64,000 nucleotides of DNA from Diphasiastrum complanatum (lineage: Eukaryota; Streptophyta; Lycopodiopsida; Lycopodiales; Lycopodiaceae), in contig CM055110.1 in NCBI GenBank assembly GCA_029204225.1, positions 14,014,796 to 14,078,795 on the forward strand. The letters are read 5' to 3'. Position 1 is the first letter of the stretch, and the number at the start of each line of letters is the position of its first letter. This document shows positions 53,154 to 64,000 of the stretch, one piece after another. The notes beneath the pieces are model-generated. The model was not told where the DNA came from. It worked only from the letters and a program-made list of their open reading frames with translations, and did no database searches. The position numbers and the translations under genes were made by a program.

Positions 53154-54049
53154 GCTGGAATCGTCTGCTATTTTGCACACAGACTAATTGATCAGACAAA
53201 CAGCTCGATCAAACAGATCACGTTCAGCAAGAAAGACCTGGATCAGCCATAGCGCGATCACAAAGAGCACGATGAGGTTTATCAGACCAGTACTGAGAGA
53301 CTTTACGAACACAATCAGAGAGAGAGAGCTAGAGTAGGAGATCTTTCAAATGCGAGGAGAGAGAGAGAGAGCGAGCTGGATTGTGAAAGAGCGAGAGCGA
53401 GAGAGAGAAGCCGACGGCCTATTGTCCCACAACAAATGCAATTATTAAATAATTATTACAATTACACACCTGCAAATTTGTTACAAATAGTCATAGTCTC
53501 TTCATATCTCTAGTGGACCCAGTTTAGAATGGTAAACAACAAAAAAAAAATTTGAGTGCATTTGTACCCAAAAAAGGTAGTGTGCTTGACAGTCCATGTT
53601 GTACCACCAAAACATGCTTTTAGCCCTAGACTATCTCTAATAAGTAATTGATAACTTTGTCTGATTCACTTTCGCTAATAAGTAGTAAGCGCTAAATAAC
53701 AATACTCAAAAATAGAACTCTATGAGTCCTACTCTGATTTTCTTTCTCTCTCCTTCTTCATTACAACTATGATCAGCTATTTATACTAAAGCAATTTAAG
53801 CTTATCCAATTAGGGCAGCTAATTAGCTCGTAGGTCACAATTGGCAATCATCCATCCAGTTAGGCCTTCTTGAAAATTTACTTACAAATTGGTAGGGCAA
53901 GTCTTGAGGTTCATAACATGCAAAAATAGTAACTATCTTCCTTCGACATCTCTGACTTCTCCGATAGTTCATCGAAGCATCTGATATGTCAGAGTCACTT
54001 GTTGAGCGATTCTCGAGTATTTTTGCAGACTGTGTAGAAATATGAATAA

Positions 54050-54120
<71 letters not shown>

Positions 54121-54545
54121 TCAAATAGACACAACAAGAAAATTCAGAAGCTCACAAATCCAATTAACATCAAAATAGCATAAAACAGTGAGAGATGGAG
54201 AAATATGAAGAGCAAGGACATCCAATCGCAAAATGGTAGAAGTTACACCTTTGATTGAACATGAGAAATAAATTACAAAGTACCACTTTTTATAGTGGAT
54301 TTTGGGCGCTTGGCAATGGCTATTGGCCAATTTTTACCTCTTTTATTATTTGAATTTGAATTTAGGGGAGTAAGGACCCTCCAATCTCTAACTTGAATTT
54401 TAGGCCTCTAAACTTGTTTACTCACATAAATAATCTAAAAGTCCCTTTATTGCTATCTAATTGATCAAATAACAATGTGATCACTGGGCTAGACTTACAC
54501 ACATAGGGTGCCAATTTCCTCAAACTTATTTTGTATTCTAGAATA
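53154..54545. other. No gene; simple repeats
   Basis: GA-rich interrupted run at 53325-53410 and a compound (TC)n(AC)n tract at 54046-54119. The rest is A/T-rich without a recognisable frame. Confidence 0.6.
54046..54119. repeat. (TC)n(AC)n compound microsatellite
   Basis: Nine or so CT units followed by about 27 AC units. Confidence 0.95.
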
Positions 54546-54559
54546 ATATGATTTATGTA

Positions 54560-55610
54560 CAGAGTGTATTAATATTCTCTAAAGCCGCAACATCCAAAGA
54601 TCGATGTAGTTGTAATTACCAGATGGAGACTAGAAGATGGAAAGGCTTTTGCCCTAAGCACTCTCATATCTATGATGCCCAAATCAGCTCAAATAGCCAA
54701 GGATGCTTGGGACATATTAGTTATACTATGACATTAGAAATGCAACCTCCAAGCTACATTTGAGGAAGAAAATTTTCACACTAAAAATGTCTAGAGCTGA
54801 GTCTATTTCGACCCACCTTGACAATCTCAAAAATCTTATGAAGAAAATATATATCACTAGCTTAGTCATGGACAATATTAATGCCATTACGACTCTATTA
54901 TTCAGTCTACTTGAGACATAGAAAAATTGGATGTTGTTGATTTTTACTCAATATGGTCTCACTCTTACTAGAATAATCTCTATGGTACTTTAAAAAGAGA
55001 TAAGAAGAAATGGATTATCTTCTAGTTTAGGTTCAAAACCTCAAACTCTTTATTGAAAAAGAAATCTGAAGCATAGATCCAAGAAATCAGCAATGTCTAA
55101 TCAAGTAGTAAAATCAAAGAGCAAGGAGCATCCAAGATCAAATTCCAGCCCATCATCATCTTAGCAATTGAGTCTGCAAATACTACAAGAGGAAAGATCA
55201 TGTCATCAAAGACTATAGGACACTCAAATATAAAAATGAGATCAAGAAGGGGTTTCAGCAACAAGCAAACACTACTGATAGCAGTAAATTGACCCAAATC
55301 AACATAGTAGATGAAAATGATGCTACATTTACGGCCAAATGAAAAGAAATCCAAGATGATGATGCTTGGTACTTGGATTCAAGAGCAACTCAATACCATT
55401 ATGTCTGGTTTTATGATTTCAAACTCTTCACTCATTCCAAGATGGTCCAACTAGGTGGCAACTCATCTCACAATATCAAAGGTGGAGGTACTGTCGAACT
55501 AAAATCATAAAATGGTGATGTCAAGTTATTATCCAAACCTGATCCAGACATCCACCTTCAAGATCCACAGATGATGCTTCTTGTTATTCCATGCCTAAAC
55601 ATAATACTGT
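54560..55610 (+). pseudogene. Decayed Copia gag and protease
   Basis: Discontinuous plus-strand readings: WRLEDGKAFALSTL-like start, GNSSHNIKGGGTVEL at the end, and DAWYLDSRATQY where Copia has WYLDSGATxH, so the active-site glycine is replaced. Many stops. It is related to the gag piece at 57599-57830 (WRLRDGKTFAM), so both come from one family. Confidence 0.65.
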
Positions 55611-57087
55611 AAACAAAGCAATGACACATGCTGATATCAATCAATGGAGGGTTGTCGTGGACAAAGAGTATAACTTTCTCATGTTGGGTGGATAAACAAA
55701 AAGGGGCAAGCTTATGCAACAAAAGCTTTTACTTAGGATTGAAAAAGGATGAAAAAAGTTATGAGGAAAAAGTGTTTTTCCACATTGGAAAATTCACTTT
55801 TACTTATGGGACTAAGTAGTATAAGTTACAGTGTTCAACTTGGAAAACTTTTAAAACCTTGTAAGTTCTAATTTGACTCTTATTAATCCTAGGATTCTAA
55901 GTTTAGCCTTGTAACTTTCCAAAAATATGTTGCTTGTCCCATGCTAACTAATTGGAACCACAAGTTGGGCTCATACACTTCAACCTCGTAATTCAACCCC
56001 CACACACCCCTATTATGAAATGTTGCCAATCCCATGGCACTTTATTTGAAAAGAGCCTCTTGTTGTGTTGCCTCATCTTCATCTTATTGTTTTTGGATCT
56101 CTTGAATTAGCTTCCCATAGCCATCGATAGCTTATGAATGGTCTTTTCGTCCTTTTAGATGGCTGAAGACATGGGAGCTACTTGGTAGCCACTACATTTG
56201 CTGCCATTCCTCAACATTGCCAGTGTTGGGATGTCAATGAGGACCATGTAGTAGTAACTACGGACAACGACGAGCTGATCTTGATGGTAGAAGCTCATCA
56301 GAGAGGTGTTGGGATAAAAAAATAAGCGACCCAAGGAGTGGTCCCCATGGATTTCAGAGGTGTCCCTTGTGATTGATGGTTGCTTGTCTACCCACTAGAT
56401 CCAAACAAGTTTTATACTTTTAGTGGAACTATTTAAGGGCATTTTGAAAGTTTGGCTAGTTGTTCTAGCCCCGTGAATTTGAATTATTGGCTACTTGGGC
56501 ATGACCATTTTCATTTTCTGATTTAGGCCACTGCTTCCTTTTGTTCATGGGCAAGAAGTGGGGGTTGACCGACATGAATCATGGAGCTCGAAAGTATTCT
56601 ACTAACGATGTGCTTTTCATATTTCCAAAGGACTTGCCTCCATGTAGGTTGTGGTGCTAGCTTAGCCACCATTTTTTTTTATGGCCTTTAAGGTTGGCTA
56701 GTTGCATGGTAGGAGGAACCACATGTCTATAGTGCTGAATTTGATGCTTATTAGCCTCAAATCCATTTATTAATGAGCATCCTGAAAAAGTATACAAAAA
56801 AAAAAAGGGCAAGGCTTGAACTTTTGAGCAGAGGTCGAAAAATCCAGTATCGGATTTTTTCGTCCCAATGTAACTCTTGTCAAAAAGAAATTTTCCGACC
56901 TTGGATCGGATCGGATCGGGTCTGATTTTTCTGACCCTAGAAAAATTCGAGCCTCAATATATTTTTGATACTATACATATTTTTCGATCCAGTGTAAACT
57001 TTTTGATCCTTTGTATAAAAGCTGACCCTATGAAAAATTCGTAAAAAATTCGATACTGTTGGTCAGAAATCAGACCCAACGACCTTA
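55611..57087. other. No gene recognised
   Basis: A/T-rich; a purine-rich string near 56795-56810 and a GATCGGATCGGATCGGGTC run near 56905 are the only landmarks. Confidence 0.5.
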
Positions 57088-57458
57088 TGTTGACAGTCCG
57101 CCTACATTATACATGTATTTATAGTTACAAGGCGGTTGTAATTAATATAGAAGATAGCATCCAATGCGAGTTAGTTGTAGATATTTTTCAGTATATCTAA
57201 TCCTAGAATCTTCATAGTAATCAATATGATTTCCTTTGCCAGTGTTATCACACACAACGATCAGCTGAAGTGATTACTTCAAGCATTGTACTCATTGTTG
57301 ATATTAGTCAGTGTGCAATTATATGTCTCACTATTGTTATAGTTCACTTGCATTTGGTGAATCAATTCAATTTGAACATTATGTTGCCAATTGCAGTGGT
57401 TCTGATCCACACATCTAGCTCGCTTTCAGCTTCTGCTCATACCCACTGATTTTCGACA
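57088..57458 (+). repeat. LTR, 371 bp, TGTTGACAG to TTTCGACA
   Basis: Begins TG, ends CA, and abuts a perfect primer site. It is the 5' LTR of a Copia element whose gag follows. Confidence 0.85.
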
Positions 57459-57470
57459 TGGTATCAGAGC
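57459..57470 (+). promoter_or_regulatory. tRNA-iMet primer-binding site
   Basis: TGGTATCAGAGC directly after the LTR. Confidence 0.9.
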
Positions 57471-57598
57471 AGGCATTCCAGTAATCTGCTTCCATCATGG
57501 ATTATTAGTCTTGTTTCTATCAAGACATTGTACTAGCAAGCGCACAATCAATAGTTTTCCGAAATAGTTGCTTCTACCAACGATCTCGCTCAGCCAGA

Positions 57599-57836
57599 AT
57601 GGATCCATCTTCTCTAATCAAGAGACTCAATGGAGGGAGCTATCATCTCTGGAAGTTCAAAATGAAGATGCTATTAGCCAAGGAACTATAGGACATTGTT
57701 GACGGCACAGAAGTCAAGCCAAAATGTGATACAACCATTATCACCAAATGGAGACTGAGAGATGGCAAGACATTTGCCATGATCACTCTCAATATCAAGA
57801 ATACACAAATAATTCACATATGTAATGCTCAGACTA
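57599..57836 (+). pseudogene. Copia gag start, cut by another LTR
   Basis: ATG at 57599 gives MDPSSLIKRLNGGSYHLWKF and KMKMLLAKEL, then an in-frame TAG, DIVDGTEVKPKCDTTIITKW and RLRDGKTFAM. This is the UBN2-type gag start. It ends at the insertion of the LTR at 57837. Confidence 0.75.
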
Positions 57837-58532
57837 TGAAGAATTGCCAAAAATTGGCAAATCTGGCTTGATAAAAAAACCATGTAGAATAGTGTAAATT
57901 GTGTACACAAGTGGGTCCCACACATGTGAGGCCATGATGCCACATGGGAAACCCATCCTAATGTAGGTTAGGTCAAGTCAAGAGAGTTGGTCATGTCTAT
58001 TTGGTCGTCATCCCTACTTTATAGGACCTACACCTAAGTTTAAGGTGAAAATTTGACCAACTAGCTACCTACCAGGCATAACTATAGGAAATAGACTAGG
58101 GTTTCATTTTAGGTCAAGGAGAGTGAGTTAACTTCCTTATTACATGCTGGAAATCCACCTAACTTCAAGAAGAAAGTCGAATTTGCTATGTATTCCCTCC
58201 ATAGTGTGAAGATAGAAAATTTTTGGAGCTCATTGGCAATCTCAAGCTAGTTCACTATGTACATTGAGTTTTTGTAATCCAAATGAAACCAAATCAATTT
58301 CTACTTGTTTCTCAGGTTGAAGGCCGTACTACAGCCTATAGTACACACGTGTGGGCTCGGATTTCAATGTTTATCAATGCTTTTGATTGTTAATGCTTGT
58401 TGTTTGTCAAATTGCCAATCTAGATCAACTTTTTTGTGTCTAGTTTTTTGATAGATTGTTAAGCAAGCATCCAATCACTCTTGTGGATCTTTTGTAGATT
58501 CATTTATGGTCCTAAAGTATAGTACTTTCACA
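57837..58532 (+). repeat. LTR of the same family as the nested element at 39896-44465
   Basis: Plus-oriented: starts TGAAGAATTGCC and ends GTACTTTCACA. It matches the reverse complement of 39896-40598, with clearly more differences in 58200-58480. Confidence 0.88.
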
Positions 58533-58750
58533 TGGTATCAGAGCCAAGTACAAGAGCATAAGCCATTGATCTAATGCAAATCCAGTCTTAGCAAGTTTTG
58601 GTGCTAAAAACTAGTATTGAGAGGGCAAGCTAGAATCTTGATTTTGGTGAGGAGATTTGATCCCAAACTTGGTAGGGGTCCAAATCCGTGCAAAGATCTT
58701 AGCCAGAACATTTGGGATCTTAGATCCATTCAAGATCCACTTTTTTCACA
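58533..58750 (+). other. Primer site and leader of that element, then truncation
   Basis: TGGTATCAGAGCC at 58533-58545, followed by sequence matching the reverse complement of the leader at about 43600-43752. Similarity ends near 58750, where Gypsy pol begins on the other strand. Confidence 0.8.
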
Positions 58751-59692
58751 GGTAGAGATACCATCATTTGAAATGATATGTCCAAGGACTACCCCATGGG
58801 TGACCTTGATTTGACACTTGTCAGGGTTGAGTGAAATTCCAAACCTACGGCAGCAAATAGAGATTTTTTCTAATGCCTCGAGGTGCTTGTCAGCTGAAGA
58901 ATGTACACCCAAATCATCGAGATAAATCTCGATGATCCAGTATAACAAGTCTTGGAAGGCCAATTGCATGACCCTTTGAAATGTTGAAGGGGCGTTGCAT
59001 AAGCCAAAAGGCATGACATTATAAGCATAGGCCCCATTTTTTGTTGCAAAGGCTGTCTTGTGTTTATCTTCAGGGGTTATTTGAGCAAGGAAATAACCAC
59101 TGAATCCATTCAAGAAGTTGAAAGCTTCAGCTCCTGCCATTTCTACAAGGATTTAGGTCATTAAAGGTAAGGGAAAATGGTCTTTCTTCGTAACCGCATT
59201 AAGATTTTTCAGATCGACACAAATACGAAGTTTGTCAATTTTCTTGGGTACAACCACAATGGGTAATACCCAATTAGTATGTTGGACTTCATAGATGAAG
59301 CCAGCATCCAGCAATTTCTTAATATCTTCATCGATTCTCTCGCGATAGACAGGGTTACATCTATATGGTTTAGCCCTAATAGGCTTAGCGTTGTCTTTGT
59401 GAGGAATCGTATGGACCGCTACTTTAGGGGAGATCCCTTTCATTTCTGTATAGTTCCATGCAAATACATCCCTGTATTTGTGAAGTAAAGTTTCCAGATC
59501 AAAAAGTTGTTTTGACGAAAGGTGTGCACCAACATGAACTATTCGATCCATCTCCTCGTCAAAATCTTTAAGGTCTAACGAGATTGTTTTAGTGCCTCCT
59601 TCAAAGGAGATGTGGCTGTGATAACTGGATAACGACATCATCCAAGGTGAAGTCTTTAAACTTTTGAGGGAGATCAAATGGTGGTTCCGCAA
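58743..59692 (-). pseudogene. Gypsy reverse transcriptase
   Basis: Minus-strand frame: KPIRAKPYRCNPVYRERIDE, KLLDAGFIYEV, LPIVVVPKKIDKLRICVDLK, one TAA near 59150 in the same frame, then FLNGFSGYFLAQITPEDKHK, AFATKNGAYAYNVMPFGLCN, APSTFQRVMQ, the catalytic YLDDL and GHIISNDGI. The motifs are the standard Gypsy RT order. It ends at the junction with the plus-strand leader. Confidence 0.85.
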
Positions 59693-60212
59693 AGTTTTCG
59701 GAAACTTTGGAAATCATTTGAGTGGAGGCACTACCAGACGTGGAAGATTGGTCTAATTGTTTGATTTTTGTCTCTTTAGACATGGGCTTAATTGGTTGCT
59801 TAAGCTTCTCACACATTTAATTTTGATGCTCGGTTAATTTTGTATCATTAATTTTAGGTTTTTGTAACTGAGTTTTTTGAGGTTTTTGATTGGGCGGTGT
59901 TGTTGCCTCGTTTATCATGTTGGCATCTATTGTATCCCAGACTTCGTCTGGATACACAACCCATGTGTATACTTTGGGCTTGGGTCGATATGTTTGTGTG
60001 TTGGGTACTTTGGATGTCAGTTGGACATGAGCCAACGGCCCTGCTGACTTGATCTCCTGTGGAATTGATTTTGGCTAATAATGTTGGGCATCTAGATAAA
60101 GAAGTACATGTTCATCCTTCATTTCAACACCATCCATGGAAAGAGTCCTTCTTCCGAAACATGGGCGGTAGAGACGTTAGGTTCGCCTGAGCACCAAGCT
60201 ATCGGAATAGGG

Positions 60213-60839
60213 TCAATTATCATAAGTGAAATGCTGGGTGTATTTTGTAGAAGACGGTATAATATAAACATCCTCTATAGTGGTTTCGATACGACATCGG
60301 TTAGAATCAGCACAGTCCACAGTGGCTAGTGCTTGACCCCAATTTATTATGTCCGTGGATCTCATATAGTGGCCTTTTGGTTGGATTGGGACACTATCGG
60401 ATTCATCATAAGTTGTTGATGACCAATAATCATAAACTTTAGCAGGCTTGACATGGCCAGCTGAGTCAACAGTGACTCGTTTGTCGTGATTGCCAAAGGT
60501 GATTTTGCTATGCTTCCAATCTTGGACAACGTCTGCCATCTATAGCCAGGGTGTACCAAGAAGGAGTTTATAAGTATTTGCATCATCTGGTAAGTCTAAA
60601 ATGACACAATCGATTACAAATTTGACACCTGCAATGTGAACATTGATATTCGATAAATGACCGGCAGGGTTTGTAACTCGTTGATCAGCCATGCAAAGGA
60701 GCCTATTAGGTTGTTTAGGACAGTCTTTGAAACTGTGTTTGCGAACACAGTCTGAACACTCCACATGGTATTGGTTCTTAACTTTACAATCAACCATGAA
60801 GTGGCCAGTTTTACCACAAATAAAACAGTAGTTGCTCAT
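60213..60839 (-). pseudogene. Gypsy zinc knuckle and aspartic protease region
   Basis: MSNYCFICGKTGHFMVDC gives a CCHC knuckle, followed by a second cysteine-rich string (CSDCVRKHSFKDC). VIDCVILDLPDDANTYKLLL and GTPWL resemble the end of the retropepsin fold. An in-frame stop at 60540-60542 separates the downstream part MADVVQDWKHSKITFGNHDK. Confidence 0.7.
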
Positions 60840-61244
60840 TGGTCCTGTGGTAATAGCATAACCATCTTGGATGGCAAGTTGCGCTTGGCTTTTTGAGATT
60901 GTGGGTTACTCATCTCGCTTGCACGAGTAGGAGTTTTCACTTGGATATGGCTGAAAACTAGCAGATGGGAGTGTTATCATGATTGTATGTGTGATCATAG
61001 GAGTTATCTACAAAATGTGTTTGTGCAGATTCTCTAGGGTGTCTATGTTTTTGTGCTCCTTGATCAGGTTGTCCCCTTGGAGGTGGACCTAAGAGTGCCA
61101 ACTGTGGTTGAGGTTCAAGTTAGACTGTCTTGGCAACTCTTGCATATGAACTTGGTTGTTTCGTTGTGGGTAGTGCTGGTGCTGGTTTTGTGAAACAAAC
61201 GGTTGTCGAGGAGGTTGATAATGGCCCCCTGACTGGTTGTGAGG

Positions 61245-62221
61245 CTAGTTCCTCAGGTTATAATAGCAATAGAGTGAGGTATGGCCCTTAAAGTCGCAGA
61301 TGTTGCATTTGATCAATGAAGTATCGGGGACTGGTTGGTATGATAGACACTCATTGCCAATGTGTGCACCTCGACAGTGAGGGCACCAAGTATTCTCTCG
61401 TCTATGATGGATTTGGCCAGTGGGTAATTGACCCGACATCGAGCTCTGGATAGATTTCAGAGTATTTTTAAACTCTTTCATGAGTTTTTCCATTTGTTGT
61501 TGGTGTTGCTGGTTAAGCAACTCCATTTGTGTTTTCCATAATTGTTCTCGTGTTTTCTCATTTGGTCAAGCTTCTTGGACAATGTGATGTGCTCTCCATT
61601 CACGTGGCTCATCGACATTTGATTCCTCGTCTTCTTCTCGAATGGCATCAGACATGGCTTATTTCAATGATGTGTATTCATCATTGGAGCGAAGTTCACA
61701 TCGTATCCATCATGGGAGTCCAATGAGGAACCAAATGCTGAGAATAGATTCAGTTGGTTGTTTCTATACTTGACTTTTTAATCTTTTAAATCTTTCTATG
61801 TAGTCACGTACTTTCTCATCTTTTGTCATTTTGATATTACTCTTTTATTGACAAAAAGACTTTTGATCAAACGAAATGGCTTGAATTGTTTGATGAATGC
61901 TTTTTTCAAGAGTGACCAGTCTCGTTTATCTTCATGATCAAGGTCAAAAAACTATTCTCATGTTCGATCGATCATGGTCATCGAGAAGAGCTGAACCATG
62001 GCGTCTGGTGATGTCTCGCCATAGACATTACATACATTCTCAAATATTTGAAGAAATCTTTGAGGGTCAGTGTTGCCATCGTACTTAGGTAAATCTAACA
62101 TGGGAGTACGTTTTTCAATACGCAGAACATTATTTGCAAAAGCCCCATTTAAGTGAGCTCGTGCATGTGATGATTCGGCATCATGAAAGTGTGGGCGATC
62201 GTATGGAGCTTCAAAACGCAT
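61245..62221 (-). pseudogene. Gypsy gag
   Basis: MLDLPKYDGNTDPQRFLQIF is the retrotransposon gag capsid start (62221-61958). A frame break follows. 61526-61245 holds a glutamine-rich coiled coil (LLNQQHQQQMEKLMKEFKNT) and a CPHCRGAHIGNEC zinc motif with CNICDFKGHTSLYC behind it. Confidence 0.7.
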
Positions 62222-62516
62222 GGGTTCCCATCTATCAAATGGGTTGGTTTAGGGCTTCTGGACTTGGGACTTCATCCTAGAATATCTATTGAATCGAGCC
62301 TGCTCGGTAGATGGAGAGACCATCTTTGGTGGATAGTCCGTAAGGACGATCCATAACAACTCTAGAGTACTAAAAGATTGAGTATATAGGTCTCGTGGAC
62401 TCTTGTGTAACTTTGGTTTTTTCTTTTTTTGTCAAGGATATTAGACAGAGTCTAATAATGTGGGATGTCCACATGGCACAGTGTTTGAGGTTAGGGTTTT
62501 GCAAGAAACTGGTGTG

Positions 62517-62894
62517 CATTAGAGGAGTTTTGAGCTCCCAAAAGACCCTTTAAGAATTCATGCAAGATGTAGTTTATATTATTATAATATTATAACGCTA
62601 ATACTTTTGAGTTGCCATAACTTTTTAATTGTAGCTCAAAAGTATGTCAACTAACATAATATTGGAAAGCCCTTGTTGAGCGCTTTCCAATGCACTAAAC
62701 TACGCTAAATTTGGACTTACCACTAAAACGTTATGGCATTTTTAGTGTGGAATCAAAATGTGGACTCAAAAAGTTACATTACGTAGATTTCAAGTTTGAG
62801 TGTTTTGATTGGTCCATGTGTAAGAAAAAATTGAGAGAAAATATAAAAAGAATCTTTACAAAGGGTCTTTTTTGGATTTAGAACTCCTCTAATG
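62517..62894. mobile_element. MITE-like inverted-repeat element, about 380 bp
   Basis: Imperfect inverted ends: CATTAGAGGAGTT on the left, AACTCCTCTAATG on the right, with a second matched block (AAAGACCCTTT / AAAGGGTCTTTT). No coding capacity. Flanks AAACTGGTGTG and AGAACTGTGG are similar and may be a decayed 9-10-bp target duplication. Confidence 0.7.
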
Positions 62895-62990
62895 AGAACT
62901 GTGGTAATTGGCTAATACTGGAACCTAGTCAAATAATAGAGTTGAGTTTGTTGTGGAGTTGACTAGGTCGATATTGTAAATTCAAACACT

Positions 62991-63366
62991 CGGTTGAGAA
63001 TTGATAGGAAACACGCGGTTGAAATTTGAAGGAATGCCTTCGGTTGAGATGGGACAGAAATCTCCGATCGAGATTCGACAGATGTGTCTGGTTGAGATTT
63101 GACAGAAGTCACCGGTCGCAATTTGACAGAAGTCACCGGTCGAGATTTGACTGGAATTCCTCGGTTGAGATCTGAACAAATGTCTTTGGTTGAGATTTAG
63201 AAGGAAGGCGCTCGGTTGAGATCTGAATGGAATGCACTCGGTTGAGATCTGAACAAATATCTCGGTTGAGATCTGAATGGAAAGAGCTCGGTCGAGATCT
63301 GAATGGAATGCCCTCGATCGAGATCTAACAAAAGTCTTCGGTCGAGATCAGACTGAAAACACTCGG
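62991..63366. repeat. Minisatellite, 24-26 bp, about 15 units
   Basis: Units begin CGGTTGAGAT or CGGTCGAGAT and continue with CTGAACAAATGTCT-like or TTGACAGAAGTCAC-like halves. Neighbouring units resemble each other in blocks, a sign of local duplication rounds. Confidence 0.92.
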
Positions 63367-64000
63367 TACATGCATTTACAAGCCATGCAACCAATCCTTG
63401 CTCAAGTACAAATTAACATTCTGAAGCAAAGAGCAATCTACAAATCTATCTACCAAACTATGCTAAGAATCAAGAAGCATAAAAGCATCAAGATTAAACT
63501 ACACAATAAGAAACAAGAATAAAAATCTAACTACCTACAATATACTAGCATCCCAATAATCAAGAAACACCCATTTCTTGATGCTTGGAATGCCCAAGAA
63601 CAATCAAGGACAGAATTGTTGATGAATATGCCAGATCAGAACCACAATCTCAGCCTACATATAGTTTACCTACATGCTGAAATTACATAAACAAGAAACA
63701 AGAAAGCTAGTCCACATCTACATTCCACATTGCAAGAGAAAAGTAAGAAATCTAATTAAGCCATAACCACAACAAGAAATCAAAGCATGTTTATAGGAAT
63801 TTCACTCAAGACAATAGTTATGAACAAGGAGCTTCTCAATTGTCAAGAACTCGTGGAAGATCTTCTTTGTTCATGCAAGAGAAATGACAATACAATAAAA
63901 AGCTCTCTCACAAAAGAGGGGGGCCCTTAAATAAGCAAGAGGGCTGCCCATGTGGAGCCTAAGTGGCAATTCCACTAATTTAGAAACATGTGGAAATAGC
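63367..64000. other. No gene seen at the right edge
   Basis: A/T-rich sequence with many AAGAAACAAGAA-like strings; no recognisable protein, LTR or RNA gene. Confidence 0.5.

Larger units (their letters stand above)
58740..62250 (-). mobile_element. Ty3/Gypsy retrotransposon fragment, minus strand
   Basis: From 62221 down: gag capsid, zinc-finger region, protease and reverse transcriptase up to the middle of RT at 58740. RNase H, integrase and both LTRs are missing or unrecognised. Frames are interrupted several times. Confidence 0.85.

Noticed and set aside
53835-54137. Minus-strand frame with long CV and ER runs
   Set aside because: Driven by the (AC)n and (CT)n tracts; the remainder has no known motif.

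Overview
This window is nuclear DNA from a land plant with a large, repeat-rich genome. The evidence is spliceosomal GT-AG introns, plant-type Copia, Gypsy, LINE and hAT-like elements, and one conserved chloroplast RNA-binding gene with multi-kilobase introns full of transposons. A fern or another seed-free plant would fit, but the sequence does not fix the species. There is no prokaryotic operon structure, CRISPR array or rRNA gene.

Positions 1-35,400 hold the 3' part of an HCF107-like gene (HAT/TPR repeats, chloroplast psbH RNA maturation) on the plus strand. Seven exons lie at 992-1135, 15160-15465, 15552-15611, 21437-21682, 22000-22110, 24966-25142 and 31482-31667. All junctions are in phase 0, and one intron appears to use a GC donor. 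A diverged second copy of the last exon and its 3' flank lies at about 34.4-35.4 kb. The first large intron (14.0 kb) holds a row of elements (2051-10829) with palindromic GGTACC/CCGCGG-rich ends, separated by (TA)n tracts. The longest encodes a hAT-like transposase (BED finger, DUF659, hAT dimerisation) and a convergent small accessory ORF. A 5'-truncated Copia element follows (10830-14740). Other introns hold LINE pieces that end in (CT)n tails, an LTR with a tRNA-Met primer-binding site, and Copia and Gypsy remnants.

Positions 37,892-50,128 form the most interesting unit: a roughly 12.2 kb DNA transposon with 39-bp terminal inverted repeats (2 mismatches). It carries a plus-strand coiled-coil ORF, a spliced transposase-like gene, a second spliced plus-strand gene of unknown function, and two minus-strand products: a BAH-like spliced gene and a tail-less histone H3-like histone fold. 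A 4.57 kb LTR retroelement without integrase core or reverse transcriptase (39896-44465) is nested in the transposase-like gene. Its 5-bp target duplication is visible, and the host reading frame continues across the insertion. All genes of this copy carry a few stops or frameshifts, so it is a recent fossil.

Positions 50,130-64,000 contain simple and tandem repeats, a broken unknown minus-strand gene (52.4-53.15 kb), decayed Copia gag-protease pieces, two LTRs each followed by a tRNA-Met primer site, a broken minus-strand Gypsy element (58.74-62.25 kb), a MITE-like inverted-repeat element, and a 25-bp minisatellite (62991-63366).
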